Source: Azospirillum soli (lineage in GTDB: Bacteria; Pseudomonadota; Alphaproteobacteria; Azospirillales; Azospirillaceae). Taken from it: a DNA stretch of 64,000 nucleotides. A model generated the notes under the pieces. It did no database searches, was not told where the DNA came from, and saw nothing but the letters and a program-made list of their open reading frames with translations. Below, one piece after another: positions 49,749-59,025 of this stretch (positions within the stretch are counted from its first letter, which is position 1; every line of letters starts with the position of its first letter). Where the stretch lies: assembly GCF_017876165.1 (NCBI RefSeq), contig NZ_JAGINQ010000024.1, positions 19,616 to 83,615 of the forward strand, given 5' to 3'. The position numbers were made by a program, and so were the translations under genes.

Positions 49749-51455
49749 TTAGACCACCTTCACCTGATAATTCGACTTCGTTTCCGTGTCGGTCAGGTGC
49801 ACGGCGCAGGCTAGGCACGGGTCGAAGGAGTGCAGCGTGCGGATGATCTCCAGCGGCTGGTCGGCGACCGCCACCGGGTTGTCGAGCAGCGCCGCCTCGT
49901 AGGCGGAGATCTGGCCGGTCTCGTCGCGCGGACCGGCGTTCCAGGTGGTCGGCACGACCGCCTGGTAGTTCTTGATCTTGGCGTTCTCGATCACGACCCA
50001 GTGCGAGAGCATGCCGCGCGGCGCCTCGTGGAAGCCGAAGCCGCGGATCTCGCCCTTCGGGAACACCGGCTTGTTGAAGGTCGTGGTGTCGCCCTTCGCG
50101 ATGTTCTCCATCAGCAGCTTCCACTGGTTCTGCAACTCTTCATGCAGAACCACGCAGCGCACCGCGCGGGCGGCGTGGCGGCCGATGGTGGAGTGCAGGG
50201 CGTCGATGCCGACCTTGCTGCCCAGATGGCCCGACACGGCGTCCAGCACCGCGTGCACCCAGAACTTGGTGCGCTCGTGGCCCGACGCGTACATGCCCAG
50301 CACGTTGGCCAGCGGGCCGACCTGCGCGCGCTTGTCGTAGAAGGTCGGCGACTTGATCCAGCTGTACTTGCCGTCGTCCTGCCAATCGGTGAAGTTCGGG
50401 ATCGTCTCGCCGTCGTAGGGGTGCAGGGGGCCCTTGCCGCCCTGGTACCAGGCGTGCTTGACGCTTTCCTTCACGCCCTTCTCGAAATACGGGTCGTTGA
50501 AGTCCTTCACCGGCGTGAAGCCGTTGACGACGTCGCCGTTCTCGATGAAGCCGGCGGGCAGGGCGAACTTGGTGCCCTTGGTGTCCAGCGGCATGTCCGG
50601 GATGGACAGGTAGTTCACCACGCCCCGGCCATACTGCGTCCAGTCGGCGTAGAAGGCGCCGATGGCCGCCACGTCGGGGATGTAGACCTGCGTGATGAAG
50701 TCGCCGACCTCGTCGATCAGCGTCTTGATATACATCAGCTTTTCGATGGTCAGCGTGGACTGGCTGTCCATGTTGATCGGGTTGGTGACGCCGCCGACCG
50801 CCATGTTCTGGATGTGCGGAGTCTTGGAACCCAGGATCGCCACCACCTTGTTCATGCGCCGCTGGTAGTCCAGCGCCTGCAGGTAGTGCGCCGCCGCCAT
50901 CAGATTGGCTTCCGGCGTCAGCTTCATCGCCGGGTGGCCCCAGTAGCCCGAGCCGAAGATGCCCAGCTGTCCGGTGTTGATGAAGGCCTGCAGCTTCTTC
51001 TGCGCGGTGGCGAATTCCTGCGTGCTGTTCTTCGGCCAGTCGGAAATGGACTGGGCGAGCTTCGATGTCGCCGCCGGATCGGCCTTCAGGGCCGAGACCA
51101 CGTCCACGAAATCCAGCGCCGACAGATGGTAGAAGTGCACGATGTGGTCGTGCACGTTGTGGGCGCCCTGGATCATGTTGCGGATGTACTGCGCGTTCAG
51201 CGGCACCTCCAGCTTCAACGCGTTCTCCACCGCGCGGACCGAGGTGATCGCGTGAACCGTGGTGCAGACGCCGCAGATGCGCTGGGCGAACACCCAGGCG
51301 TCGCGCGGGTCCTTGCCCTGTAGGATCAGTTCGATGCCGCGCCACATCTGGCCCGACGCCCAGGCCTTGGTGACCTTGCCGCCGTCCACCTCGCAGTCGA
51401 CCCGCAGATGGCCTTCGATGCGGGTGACCGGATCAACAACAACTCGCTGAGCCAT
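49749..51455 (-). CDS. hybC: [NiFe] hydrogenase large subunit (HybC-like)
   Basis: This catalytic subunit of a periplasm-facing uptake hydrogenase oxidises H2. The ATG at 51455 (AGGAG upstream) gives 568 residues; a TTG two codons earlier is possible. N-terminal nickel-ligand motif: RICGVCTTVH with C61 and C64. C-terminal motif: DPCLACAVH with C547, C550 and H553, followed by a 15-residue tail for removal by the maturation protease. The N-terminus MAQRVVVDPVTRIEGHLR is typical. The gene follows hybB by 18 bases. Order and partners point to a Hyd-2 (group 1c-like) enzyme. Confidence 0.97.
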   Translation of the reverse strand: MAQRVVVDPVTRIEGHLRVDCEVDGGKVTKAWASGQMWRGIELILQGKDPRDAWVFAQRICGVCTTVHAITSVRAVENALKLEVPLNAQYIRNMIQGAHNVHDHIVHFYHLSALDFVDVVSALKADPAATSKLAQSISDWPKNSTQEFATAQKKLQAFINTGQLGIFGSGYWGHPAMKLTPEANLMAAAHYLQALDYQRRMNKVVAILGSKTPHIQNMAVGGVTNPINMDSQSTLTIEKLMYIKTLIDEVGDFITQVYIPDVAAIGAFYADWTQYGRGVVNYLSIPDMPLDTKGTKFALPAGFIENGDVVNGFTPVKDFNDPYFEKGVKESVKHAWYQGGKGPLHPYDGETIPNFTDWQDDGKYSWIKSPTFYDKRAQVGPLANVLGMYASGHERTKFWVHAVLDAVSGHLGSKVGIDALHSTIGRHAARAVRCVVLHEELQNQWKLLMENIAKGDTTTFNKPVFPKGEIRGFGFHEAPRGMLSHWVVIENAKIKNYQAVVPTTWNAGPRDETGQISAYEAALLDNPVAVADQPLEIIRTLHSFDPCLACAVHLTDTETKSNYQVKVV

Positions 51456-51473
51456 AATCAAAATCTCCTAAAC

Positions 51474-52664
51474 TCAGCCGTGCTTGGCATCGGCGGCATG
51501 GGGGACGCCGACAGGGTGTTCGGCGTGCATGACGGGCAGCTTCTTCACGAAGACGAGGTACAGCGCGACCTCCAGAGCAAAGATGCCGACGGTGACCATG
51601 ATTTCCTTGACCGACGGGAAGTAGTGCCAAGGACCCACCGACGGCGTGAAGCCGATGAGATAGACGTTCAGGCGGTACAGGATGCCGGCGACCAGCAGCA
51701 TGGAGGCGGAGATGAACAGCGTCCGCGACCGGCTGCGGTTCGCCTTGGGGATCAGCAGGACGAGGCCGCCGACCATCAGCACCGTCTCGACCCAGAACCA
51801 GCCCGACGACGGGCCGCCGAAGGCGGTGCCCAGCTGGCCGCGCCACAGAAGATCGACGAAGCGAAGGGCGACGAAGACCGAGGCGACGACCAGCATCAGC
51901 CCGGCCATCTTCCTCAGGACCGGCGTTTCCATCTCCCGCTTGAAGTTCAGCGAGGCCATGACCGATTCCCACGCGACAATGGCGAAGCCCATCAGCACGG
52001 CGGTCAGCAGGAAGAAGACCGGCAGCAGTTGCGTCTGCCACAGCGGCGACAGCTTGTGCCCGACGATGACCATCATGGTGCCCAGCGACGACTGGTGCAT
52101 GGTGGGCAGCAGGACGCCCAGCGCGATGAACACCCACAGCACCTTGTTCAGCTTGCGCCGCAGTCCCTCGATGCCGAAGCGCTCCAGGAAGGCTGGGGCG
52201 AACTCGACGATCAGGACGATGGTGTAGGTCGCCACGCACAAGCCGACCTCCAGCATCACGGAGTTCGGCTGCGCGTACCAGGGCAGCATCATGTGGTAGA
52301 AGTTCCAGTACCGGCCGAGATCGACCAGCACCGCCAGACCGGCGAGGCCGTAGCCGAACAGGCTGGCCAGCACCGCCGGGCGGACCATCGGGTGGTACTC
52401 GCCCTTGTTCAGGATGTAGCAGAGCAGGGCCATGACGTAGCCGGCGCAGCCGAAGGCCGAGCCGATGACCACGTCAACCGCCACCCAAATGCCCCACGGA
52501 TACCCGTCCGACAGGTTCGACACCGCCGCAAGGCCGTAAACGTAGCGCTGAACCAGGAGGTAGCCGGCCAGAACGACCAGCGCCGAGCAGACGAGGAAGG
52601 GCAGGGTCAGAATGCGACCGCCGAGCGCCGCATGACCATGGGGTTGATGCGCGTGAACAGACAT
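51474..52664 (-). CDS. hybB: HybB-like NrfD-family membrane subunit
   Basis: This 396-residue integral membrane subunit passes electrons from the hydrogenase to quinone. About ten hydrophobic segments are visible in the NrfD/HybB pattern (YPWGIWVAVDVVIGSAFGCAGY, YWNFYHMMLPWYAQPNSVMLEV, PTMHQSSLGTMM). No haem b ligand set of the HyaC type is seen. The ATG at 52664 lies ten bases after hybA. The N-terminus and C-terminus are His-rich (HAHQPHGH; HAEHPVGVPHAADAKHG). Confidence 0.95.
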   Translation of the reverse strand: MSVHAHQPHGHAALGGRILTLPFLVCSALVVLAGYLLVQRYVYGLAAVSNLSDGYPWGIWVAVDVVIGSAFGCAGYVMALLCYILNKGEYHPMVRPAVLASLFGYGLAGLAVLVDLGRYWNFYHMMLPWYAQPNSVMLEVGLCVATYTIVLIVEFAPAFLERFGIEGLRRKLNKVLWVFIALGVLLPTMHQSSLGTMMVIVGHKLSPLWQTQLLPVFFLLTAVLMGFAIVAWESVMASLNFKREMETPVLRKMAGLMLVVASVFVALRFVDLLWRGQLGTAFGGPSSGWFWVETVLMVGGLVLLIPKANRSRSRTLFISASMLLVAGILYRLNVYLIGFTPSVGPWHYFPSVKEIMVTVGIFALEVALYLVFVKKLPVMHAEHPVGVPHAADAKHG

Positions 52665-52674
52665 CGTGGCGCCC

Positions 52675-53724
52675 TCACTCGTCCGTGTGGTCTTTGGTGT
52701 TGCGGTGCGCCAGATAGGCGAGACCGGCGAACACCACGGCGGGGCCGACCATGCCGGCGTACAGCGTGTGCTGGATGCCTTCCGACAGGGTCGGATAGCC
52801 ATTGTCCGGCACGTTTGTCGGCAGGTTCAGCTTGTCGAACGGCACGGCGGACACGGCGAGGCACTGCGTACCGCCCAGCTCCGTCTCGCCGTAGATGTGC
52901 GGCTGGTAGGCCACCTGCACGGTCGCGTCGTGCCCGGACCGCGCGCCGCCGACCTTGCCGTTGATGTCGCCACGCGGGAAGTGCGTGACCTCACCGGGCT
53001 TCAGTGCCGTGCGGCGCTTGGCCTCCTTGCGCAGATCCTCGGTGCGGCCGAACAGCGTGGCACCGGTGGGGCACACGTCGGCGCAGCCCGGCAGCTCGTC
53101 CTTAGCGAGGCGCTGCTTGCACAGTTGGCACTTCTTAATCTCGCCGAAGGCGTCGTTGTAATCGTACTTCGGCACGCCGAACGGGCAGGACAGCACGCAG
53201 TAGCGGCAGCCGATGCAGGCGTCCGGGTTGTGGCTGACGATGCCGGTGGCGGCGTCCTTGGTCATGGCCGACACCGGGCAGACCGACACGCAGGACGGGT
53301 CGACGCAGTGCAGGCACTGGCGCTTGATGAAGGCGTGACCGTTCTCGGCCGAATCCTTCTTCTCACCAGTGCCGTGGCTGTAGGCCTTGATGACGTTCAG
53401 CGTCTTGGCCGACAGCTCGACCGGGCTGTCCCAGGTCGGGTTGCCGGGGACGCCGTTCCACGCCTGCTGCTCCGGACCGATGTCCGGCGGCATGTTGTTC
53501 ACCTCCTTGCAGGCGGTGACGCAGGCCTTGCAGCCGATGCACAGCGTGCTGTCGTACAGCAGGCCGACCGCGTCGGACGGCAGCGGCTTGGGCGGGCGCT
53601 GGAACGCGTTCGCCTCTGGCGGGGCGGCCACGGCGGCGCAGGCGGTCGCCGCCGCCGCGGCGCTGCCCTTGACCGCGTTCCTCAGAAATCCACGGCGTGA
53701 GACCTGGGTTCTTTCCCTGGGCAT
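52675..53724 (-). CDS. hybA: HybA-like four-cluster ferredoxin subunit
   Basis: This 349-residue periplasmic iron-sulfur subunit links the small subunit to HybB. A Tat signal is present (SRRGFLRNAVKG). Four Cys sets follow: CIGCKACVTACKEVN, CLHCVDPSCVSVCPVSAM, CIGCRYCVLSCPFG and CQLCKQRLAKDELPGCADVCP. A C-terminal membrane anchor is at about 315-340. The gene is nine bases after the small subunit gene. Presence of hybA with hybB distinguishes this from Hup/Hya enzymes with a cytochrome b. Confidence 0.96.
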   Translation of the reverse strand: MPRERTQVSRRGFLRNAVKGSAAAAATACAAVAAPPEANAFQRPPKPLPSDAVGLLYDSTLCIGCKACVTACKEVNNMPPDIGPEQQAWNGVPGNPTWDSPVELSAKTLNVIKAYSHGTGEKKDSAENGHAFIKRQCLHCVDPSCVSVCPVSAMTKDAATGIVSHNPDACIGCRYCVLSCPFGVPKYDYNDAFGEIKKCQLCKQRLAKDELPGCADVCPTGATLFGRTEDLRKEAKRRTALKPGEVTHFPRGDINGKVGGARSGHDATVQVAYQPHIYGETELGGTQCLAVSAVPFDKLNLPTNVPDNGYPTLSEGIQHTLYAGMVGPAVVFAGLAYLAHRNTKDHTDE

Positions 53725-53733
53725 GGCGTCACC

Positions 53734-54930
53734 TCACTTCGTCTCGGAGGAGGCGTCGGCCTTCTCGTCGTGCTTGCCCAGGCGCCCGGCGACGACCGCG
53801 CCCGCGCCCACCGCCGCGCCGGCGATGCCCGCGACCACGGCGGCGGCGCCGGCCGAGATGCCCTCGCCCTGGCCCACGGCGACCGCCGGGTAGGTGTTCG
53901 GCGGGGCGACCGACTTCAGCGTCGCCAGCTCATGGATGCTCTTGGTGAAGCCGACGCCCTTCTCGGTGCAGCCGAAGCAGGGGTGGCCGGTGCCGACCGG
54001 CCAGGTGCCCTGGCCCACGTCGTTGAAGCCGACCGAGGGGCAGTTGGCGTAGGTCTCCGGGCCCTTGCAGCCCAGCTTGTACAGGCAGTAGCCTTGGCGG
54101 TGGCCGTAGTCGCCGAACTCCATCGCGAAGCGGCCGGCGTCGAAATGCGGGCGGCGTTCGCAGTTCTCGTGGATCAGGCGGCCGTAGGCGAACTTCGGGC
54201 GCATCTTGTCGTCCAACTCCGGCAGCTTGCCGAAGGCGACGTAGTGCAGCACCAGCGAGAGGAAGTTGTACGGGTTCGGCGGGCAGCCGGGGATGGTGAC
54301 GACCGGCTTGTCCTTGATGACCTCGGACAGGCCGACCGCGCCGGTCGGGTTGACGCCGGTGGACGGCCAGCCGCCCCAGGAGGAGCAGGACCCGATGGAG
54401 ATGACGGCGGCGGCGCCCTTGGCGCACTCCTGCACGGCTTCCAGATAGGTTTTGCCGGCGACCTTGCAGTAGACGCCGCCGTCCTTGGTCGGGACGGAGC
54501 CGTCGGTGACCATCAGGTACTTGCCCCAATTGTCCTTCATCGCCTGCTGCTTCCAGTTCTCGGCCTGGTGGCCGGAACCGGTCATCAGCGTCTCGTTGTA
54601 GTCCAGCGAGATCGTGTCCAGGATCAGGGTCTCAAGCGTCGGGTGGTTGGTGCGCAGCAGCGTCTCGGTGCAGCCGGTGCAGGCCTGGCCGGACAGCCAG
54701 ATCACCGTCGGGCGGGGGGCGGCGACGGCGGCGTTGGCGATGTTCACGCCCAAGGCGGGCGACAGGCCCAGCGTGGCGGCGACCCCGGTGCAGTACGTCA
54801 GGAATTCCCGGCGCGACATGCCGGCAAGCGCGCCCTCGTACTCGTCCAGCCCCTCGAATTCGCCGAGCCCTTCGCATTCGCCGAGAGTGCCGATCCGCTC
54901 GGCGTCCAGATCCACATGACCGTCGGGCAT
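53734..54930 (-). CDS. hybO: [NiFe] hydrogenase small subunit (HybO/HyaA-like) with an acidic N-terminal extension
   Basis: This subunit holds the three Fe-S clusters feeding electrons out of the active site. The ATG at 54930 (GGGGGAAAG upstream) gives 398 residues. The Tat motif SRREFLTYC begins only at residue 39, after an acidic repeat-like stretch (GECEGLGEFEGLDEYEGAL). An ATG at 54819 would start right at the Tat signal but has a poor ribosome site. Cluster Cys: SGQACTGCTE, SIGSCSSWGGWPS, PGCPPNP, then LIHENCERR, GYCLYKLGCKGPETYANC and HPCFGCTEKGVGF. The C-terminus has a hydrophobic anchor and a charged tail. First gene of the structural operon. Confidence 0.95.
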   Translation of the reverse strand: MPDGHVDLDAERIGTLGECEGLGEFEGLDEYEGALAGMSRREFLTYCTGVAATLGLSPALGVNIANAAVAAPRPTVIWLSGQACTGCTETLLRTNHPTLETLILDTISLDYNETLMTGSGHQAENWKQQAMKDNWGKYLMVTDGSVPTKDGGVYCKVAGKTYLEAVQECAKGAAAVISIGSCSSWGGWPSTGVNPTGAVGLSEVIKDKPVVTIPGCPPNPYNFLSLVLHYVAFGKLPELDDKMRPKFAYGRLIHENCERRPHFDAGRFAMEFGDYGHRQGYCLYKLGCKGPETYANCPSVGFNDVGQGTWPVGTGHPCFGCTEKGVGFTKSIHELATLKSVAPPNTYPAVAVGQGEGISAGAAAVVAGIAGAAVGAGAVVAGRLGKHDEKADASSETK

Positions 54931-55112
54931 GACTTTCCCCCAAGACCCATTTTCGCATTGTCCGTCGGCCGCCCGTCCCCGGACGCCGGATGCGCAAAAC
55001 GCCCCCGCGCGCCGTGGCGAAACCACGGCACAGCAGTGACCCCATATTTTGTATGGGTATTTGGGCGCGAAACGCTCGCGGCCATTGCACCAGCTGTGAC
55101 AGGATTGTGGCA

Positions 55113-55126
55113 TTGATCTACATCAA
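55113..55126. promoter_or_regulatory. Perfect FNR box upstream of the hydrogenase structural operon
   Basis: TTGAT-CTAC-ATCAA is an exact FNR consensus dyad. Centred at 55119.5, a class II leftward promoter would start near 55078, about 148 bases before hybO. The interval 54931-55278 holds no gene. Confidence 0.85.
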
Positions 55127-55214
55127 CGCGGCCAATCAGCGCGTAAGCATCGAACTTCGCACGCGCAGCAATCGCAATTATGCATCGCAACGCGGGTAAG
55201 GGTCGAGAACGCAC

Positions 55215-55245
55215 AAAAAATGCGCCCCACCATTGGCGGGGCGCA
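55215..55245 (-). terminator. Intrinsic terminator of the second chemoreceptor gene
   Basis: An 11-bp stem (TGCGCCCCACC at 55221-55231 with 55235-55245, one G-T pair, three-base loop) is followed leftward by a run of six T. It lies 34 bases after the gene stop. Confidence 0.9.
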
Positions 55246-55278
55246 CGTTTGGATGGATGAAACGGGGCGTTGGAAGCG

Positions 55279-56970
55279 CTACACCGCCTTCATCTCGCGG
55301 GAGAAATCATCCACGTCGGACTGCAGGGTGCGGGCGTGGACGGACAGGCCCTGCGCCGCGCCCAGCATCTTGCCGGCGGCCTCGCCGGTGCGGTCGGCCG
55401 CTTCGGAAACGCCGGTGATGGTGCGCGACACCTCCTGCGTGCCAAGCGCGGCCTCCTGAACGTTGCGGGCGATTTCGCGGGTGGCGGAGCCCTGCTGCTC
55501 GACGGCGGCGGCGACTCCGGTGCTGATGTCGCTGATGCGCTCGATGGTGCCGACGATGCCGCTGATGGCGCCGACCGCGTTTTGGGTCTCGCCCTGGATC
55601 GCTACGATCTGGGCCGAGATTTCCTCGGTGGCCTTGGCGGTCTGGTTGGCGAGGCTCTTGACCTCCTGCGCCACGACCGCGAAGCCCTTGCCGGCCTCTC
55701 CGGCCCGCGCGGCCTCGATGGTGGCGTTCAGCGCCAGCAGGTTGGTCTGGCTGGCGATCTCGGTAATCAGGTTGACGACCGCGCCGATCTTCTCGGCCGC
55801 CTCGGCCAGCCCCTGGATGGTGCTGTTGGTGCGCTGGGCTTCCTGCTCCGCCTCGGTGGCGATGCGGGCGGCCTCTCCGATGCGGTGGCTGATCTCGCCG
55901 ATGGAAGAGGACAGCTGCTCGGTCGCCGCCGCGACGGTCTGCACGTTGCCGGTCGCCTGCTCCGCCGCCGACGCGACGGTGGAGGAGCGTTGCGAGGCAT
56001 CCTCGGCCGCGTGGGTCAGCGACTCGGCGCTGTTGCGGATGTGGTCGGCCTCGCCGTTCAGGGTGCGGCACATCCCGTCGATCTTCTCGGCGAAGCGGCG
56101 GGTGATCGCCTCCAGCTTCTCCTGCCGCTGTTGGCGGGCGGCGATGTCCAGCCGCTCCTGCTCGGCCAGATCCTGCACGCGCTTCAACCCGTCGCGGAAC
56201 ACCACGACGGCGCGCGCCATGTCGCCGATCTCGTCGGTGTTTTCGGTGGCGGGCACCTGGGCCGCCGTGTTGCCGCCGGCGATGTCCTTCATCACCGTGG
56301 TCATCGCAGCGATCGGCCGGGCGATCAGGCCGCGCGCGACGACCACCGCCAGCAGCAGTCCGAAGGCCACGCCGCCGACGCCGAAGACGATCATGATGAC
56401 GGTCCAGCGGCTCTGCGCCGACAACAGTTCGGCGTGCAGCCGGTCGATGTCCCGGTCCTGTTCGGCCGTCAGTTCCTCCAGCGCCTTGTTCAGCGCCTGG
56501 CGGTTGGAGCGGTTGGCCTCGTTGTCGCCGAAGGTCCGGCCCTCTGGCGCGCCCTTTTCGCGGGCGATTCGGACCAACTCGGTGCGGAAGCGGACGAACT
56601 CCTCCACCCTCGCGGCGACGGCGTCCACGGAGGCGCGCTCGGCCGCGTCGGTCGCCGCCTTCAACTCGCCCATGCGGTCGCCCAGCAGCTTCAGGTTGGC
56701 GAGCAGCGGCTTGCCGTACTTGTCCACCTCGGCCGTGTCCTTGGCCATGTAGATGCCGCGCGAATCCATGACGACGGCGAGCACGAGGCCGTTGATGCGC
56801 TGGCTCATGACCTGTCCGTCCGCCGCGCGCTCGATGGCGGTGGACCGGCTCGACAGGTCGTTCATGGCAATCAGGCCCATCAGCCCGGTGATCGCGGCCA
56901 CCGCGATCTGAAGGCCGACGAGCAGGTAAATCTTCGGACCGATCTTGAGGTTCTTCAAGGCTGCCACCAT
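55279..56970 (-). CDS. Methyl-accepting chemotaxis protein with four-helix-bundle sensor
   Basis: This 563-residue chemoreceptor starts at ATG 56970 (GGAGG upstream); an open stretch before it is not needed. TM1 is at about 14-34. The periplasmic part is an all-helical 4HB_MCP-like domain (about 35-185), rich in Ala and Glu, with a run DRDIDRLHAELLSAQSR before TM2 (about 190-215). HAMP and the signalling domain follow, with the tip ITEIASQTNLLALNATIEAARAG (in part). The C-terminus (FSREMKAV) lacks a CheR-tethering pentapeptide. The signalling half is close to that of the 47313 receptor, while the sensor halves differ. Confidence 0.92.
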   Translation of the reverse strand: MVAALKNLKIGPKIYLLVGLQIAVAAITGLMGLIAMNDLSSRSTAIERAADGQVMSQRINGLVLAVVMDSRGIYMAKDTAEVDKYGKPLLANLKLLGDRMGELKAATDAAERASVDAVAARVEEFVRFRTELVRIAREKGAPEGRTFGDNEANRSNRQALNKALEELTAEQDRDIDRLHAELLSAQSRWTVIMIVFGVGGVAFGLLLAVVVARGLIARPIAAMTTVMKDIAGGNTAAQVPATENTDEIGDMARAVVVFRDGLKRVQDLAEQERLDIAARQQRQEKLEAITRRFAEKIDGMCRTLNGEADHIRNSAESLTHAAEDASQRSSTVASAAEQATGNVQTVAAATEQLSSSIGEISHRIGEAARIATEAEQEAQRTNSTIQGLAEAAEKIGAVVNLITEIASQTNLLALNATIEAARAGEAGKGFAVVAQEVKSLANQTAKATEEISAQIVAIQGETQNAVGAISGIVGTIERISDISTGVAAAVEQQGSATREIARNVQEAALGTQEVSRTITGVSEAADRTGEAAGKMLGAAQGLSVHARTLQSDVDDFSREMKAV

Positions 56971-57233
56971 TCCTGGACACCTCCCGTTACGCTGCGGATT
57001 CTGTCGCCGCTTCGCGTGCGAACATGAGGGCAATGTTTCATTGCCGAACTGTTAAAATTCACTGTGACCACTTGCCGCGCGACGCTTGCGCACCATAGGG
57101 GGGATTTGCATACTGGCTGAACGGAACGTCCGGCCGGACCGATGCCCGCCGCGCCGACGGACCGCAACCGCGAGACCATGCCCGGGGCGTGGCCCGCTTG
57201 CGCGAAGAAACGGCGGGCGGGGGGCGGGCTCGG

Positions 57234-58958
57234 ATGCGACTGGCCGAAAAAGGACCGCAGGTGCCGGCGAACGCCGCTCCGGACGAGGATCCGCAAGACA
57301 CCATCCGCCGGCTTGAACGCCGGATCGCCGAACTGGAAACCGCCCGGGCGCGGACCGCGCAGGATCGCGAGGAGCTGTTCACCCTCGCCATGCGCGGCCC
57401 GAACGAGGGCCTATGGGACTGGAACCCCGTCACCAAGGAGCTGTTCCTGTCCGCCCGCCTGCTGTCGATCCTGGGGTTCGAGGGCGACACGCTGCGCACC
57501 AGCTCGCATGAATGGCTGAAACTGGTCCATCCCGACGACCGCGCCCATTACGAGGCCACCGTCGCCGAGCATCTGAAGGGCATCACCGACCATTTCGAGT
57601 GCGAATACCGGGTTGCCGACCGCGTCGGCAATTTCCGCTGGATGCTGGCGCGCGGGCTGGCGCAACGCGGGCCAGACGGCATCGCCAATCGGATGGTCGG
57701 TTCCATCGGCGACATCACCGAGCTGAAGCGGCGGGAGATGGTGCTGCGCGACAGCGAGGCGCGTTTCCGCTCGCTGATCCGTACGGCCGGCAGCATCATC
57801 CTGGTGTTGGGCGAGGACGGCACCATCCAAGAGGCCAACCGCGAGGCCGAACGCGCCTTCGGGTTGGAGCCCGGCACCGCCGCTGGCCGGTCCTGGCGGG
57901 CGGTGATCGGGGAGCAGCGGGGTGGCCCCTTCGCCTTCCAGCTGGTCGCCGCCATGACCGGGCACGAGATCCGCAACTTCGAACAGTCGCTTCCCGACCC
58001 GGCGGGGGGCGAGCGCGTGCTGCTGTGGAACATGAACCGGCTGCCGCCGGCCGAGGGCGGCACTCCGGCGATCATCTGCGTTGGCCAGGACATCACCCGC
58101 CGCAAGCGCGCCGAACTGGCCTTGCGCCAGGCGCATGACGATCTGGAGGCCCGCGTCGAGGAGCGCACCCGCGCCCTGATGCAGGAGATTCAGGAACGCC
58201 GTCGCGCCGAAGAGGCGCTGCTGCACGCGAAGGAGCAGGCGGAGCTGGCCAACCGCGCCAAGTCCGACTTCCTCGCCAATATGAGCCACGAACTGCGCAC
58301 GCCGCTGAACGCCATCATCGGCTTCTCCTCGATGATGGAGAGCGAGATCATCGGCCCGCTCGGCCATCCCAAATACCGGGAATACGCGACGGTCATCGGC
58401 GCGTCGGGCCAGCATCTGCTGGCGGTCATCAACGACATCCTGGACGTGGCGAAGATCGAGGCCGGCAAGCTGGAGGTCCATCCCCAGCCGATGGACGTGC
58501 GCGACGCGGTGGACAGCTCCGTCATGCTGATCGCCGAACGGGCCGGCGAGGGCCGCATCACGGTGGTCACGGACATCGCCGAGGACACGCCCCTTCTGCT
58601 CGGCGATCCGACGCGGGTGAAGCAGATCCTGCTGAACCTGCTGTCCAACGCCGTGAAGTTCACCCCGGCCGGCGGCACGGTCTCCCTGCGCGTCCAACCC
58701 GACGCGGCCGGCGTGCGGATCGAGGTGTCGGACACCGGCATCGGCATGAGCGCCGAGGGCATCCGTGTGGCTCTGACCCCCTTCGGTCAGGTGGACAGCC
58801 AGTTGACCCGTCGGGCCGGCGGGACCGGGCTGGGCCTGCCGCTGGTGCGCTCCTTCGTCGATATGCTGGGCGGCAGCATGGGCATCGAAAGCCGGGAAGG
58901 CGAGGGAACCACCGTGCGTATCATCCTGCCGGCGGCCGGCAACGGCGACGTGGAATAA
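57234..58958 (+). CDS. Soluble PAS-PAS sensor histidine kinase
   Basis: This 574-residue cytoplasmic kinase has no membrane segment. A GTG at 57189 would add 15 residues. Order: short coiled coil (about 20-45), PAS/PAC with PAS_3 features (about 50-165; GLWDWNPVTKELFLSARLL, EWLKLVHPDDRAHYEATV), second PAS (about 185-295), coiled coil, HisKA with phospho-acceptor in FLANMSHELRTPLNAIIGFS, and HATPase with N box ILLNLLSNAVKFTP and G2 GGTGLGLPLV. No receiver domain or neighbouring regulator is present. It is divergent from the chemoreceptor gene. Signal unknown. Confidence 0.9.
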   Translation: MRLAEKGPQVPANAAPDEDPQDTIRRLERRIAELETARARTAQDREELFTLAMRGPNEGLWDWNPVTKELFLSARLLSILGFEGDTLRTSSHEWLKLVHPDDRAHYEATVAEHLKGITDHFECEYRVADRVGNFRWMLARGLAQRGPDGIANRMVGSIGDITELKRREMVLRDSEARFRSLIRTAGSIILVLGEDGTIQEANREAERAFGLEPGTAAGRSWRAVIGEQRGGPFAFQLVAAMTGHEIRNFEQSLPDPAGGERVLLWNMNRLPPAEGGTPAIICVGQDITRRKRAELALRQAHDDLEARVEERTRALMQEIQERRRAEEALLHAKEQAELANRAKSDFLANMSHELRTPLNAIIGFSSMMESEIIGPLGHPKYREYATVIGASGQHLLAVINDILDVAKIEAGKLEVHPQPMDVRDAVDSSVMLIAERAGEGRITVVTDIAEDTPLLLGDPTRVKQILLNLLSNAVKFTPAGGTVSLRVQPDAAGVRIEVSDTGIGMSAEGIRVALTPFGQVDSQLTRRAGGTGLGLPLVRSFVDMLGGSMGIESREGEGTTVRIILPAAGNGDVE

Positions 58959-59025
58959 GGACGGACCGGCGCGTGTTCATGAAGTGAATGCGCATCGCGC
59001 ACACTTTTCACCCGTGCCGGCCATC

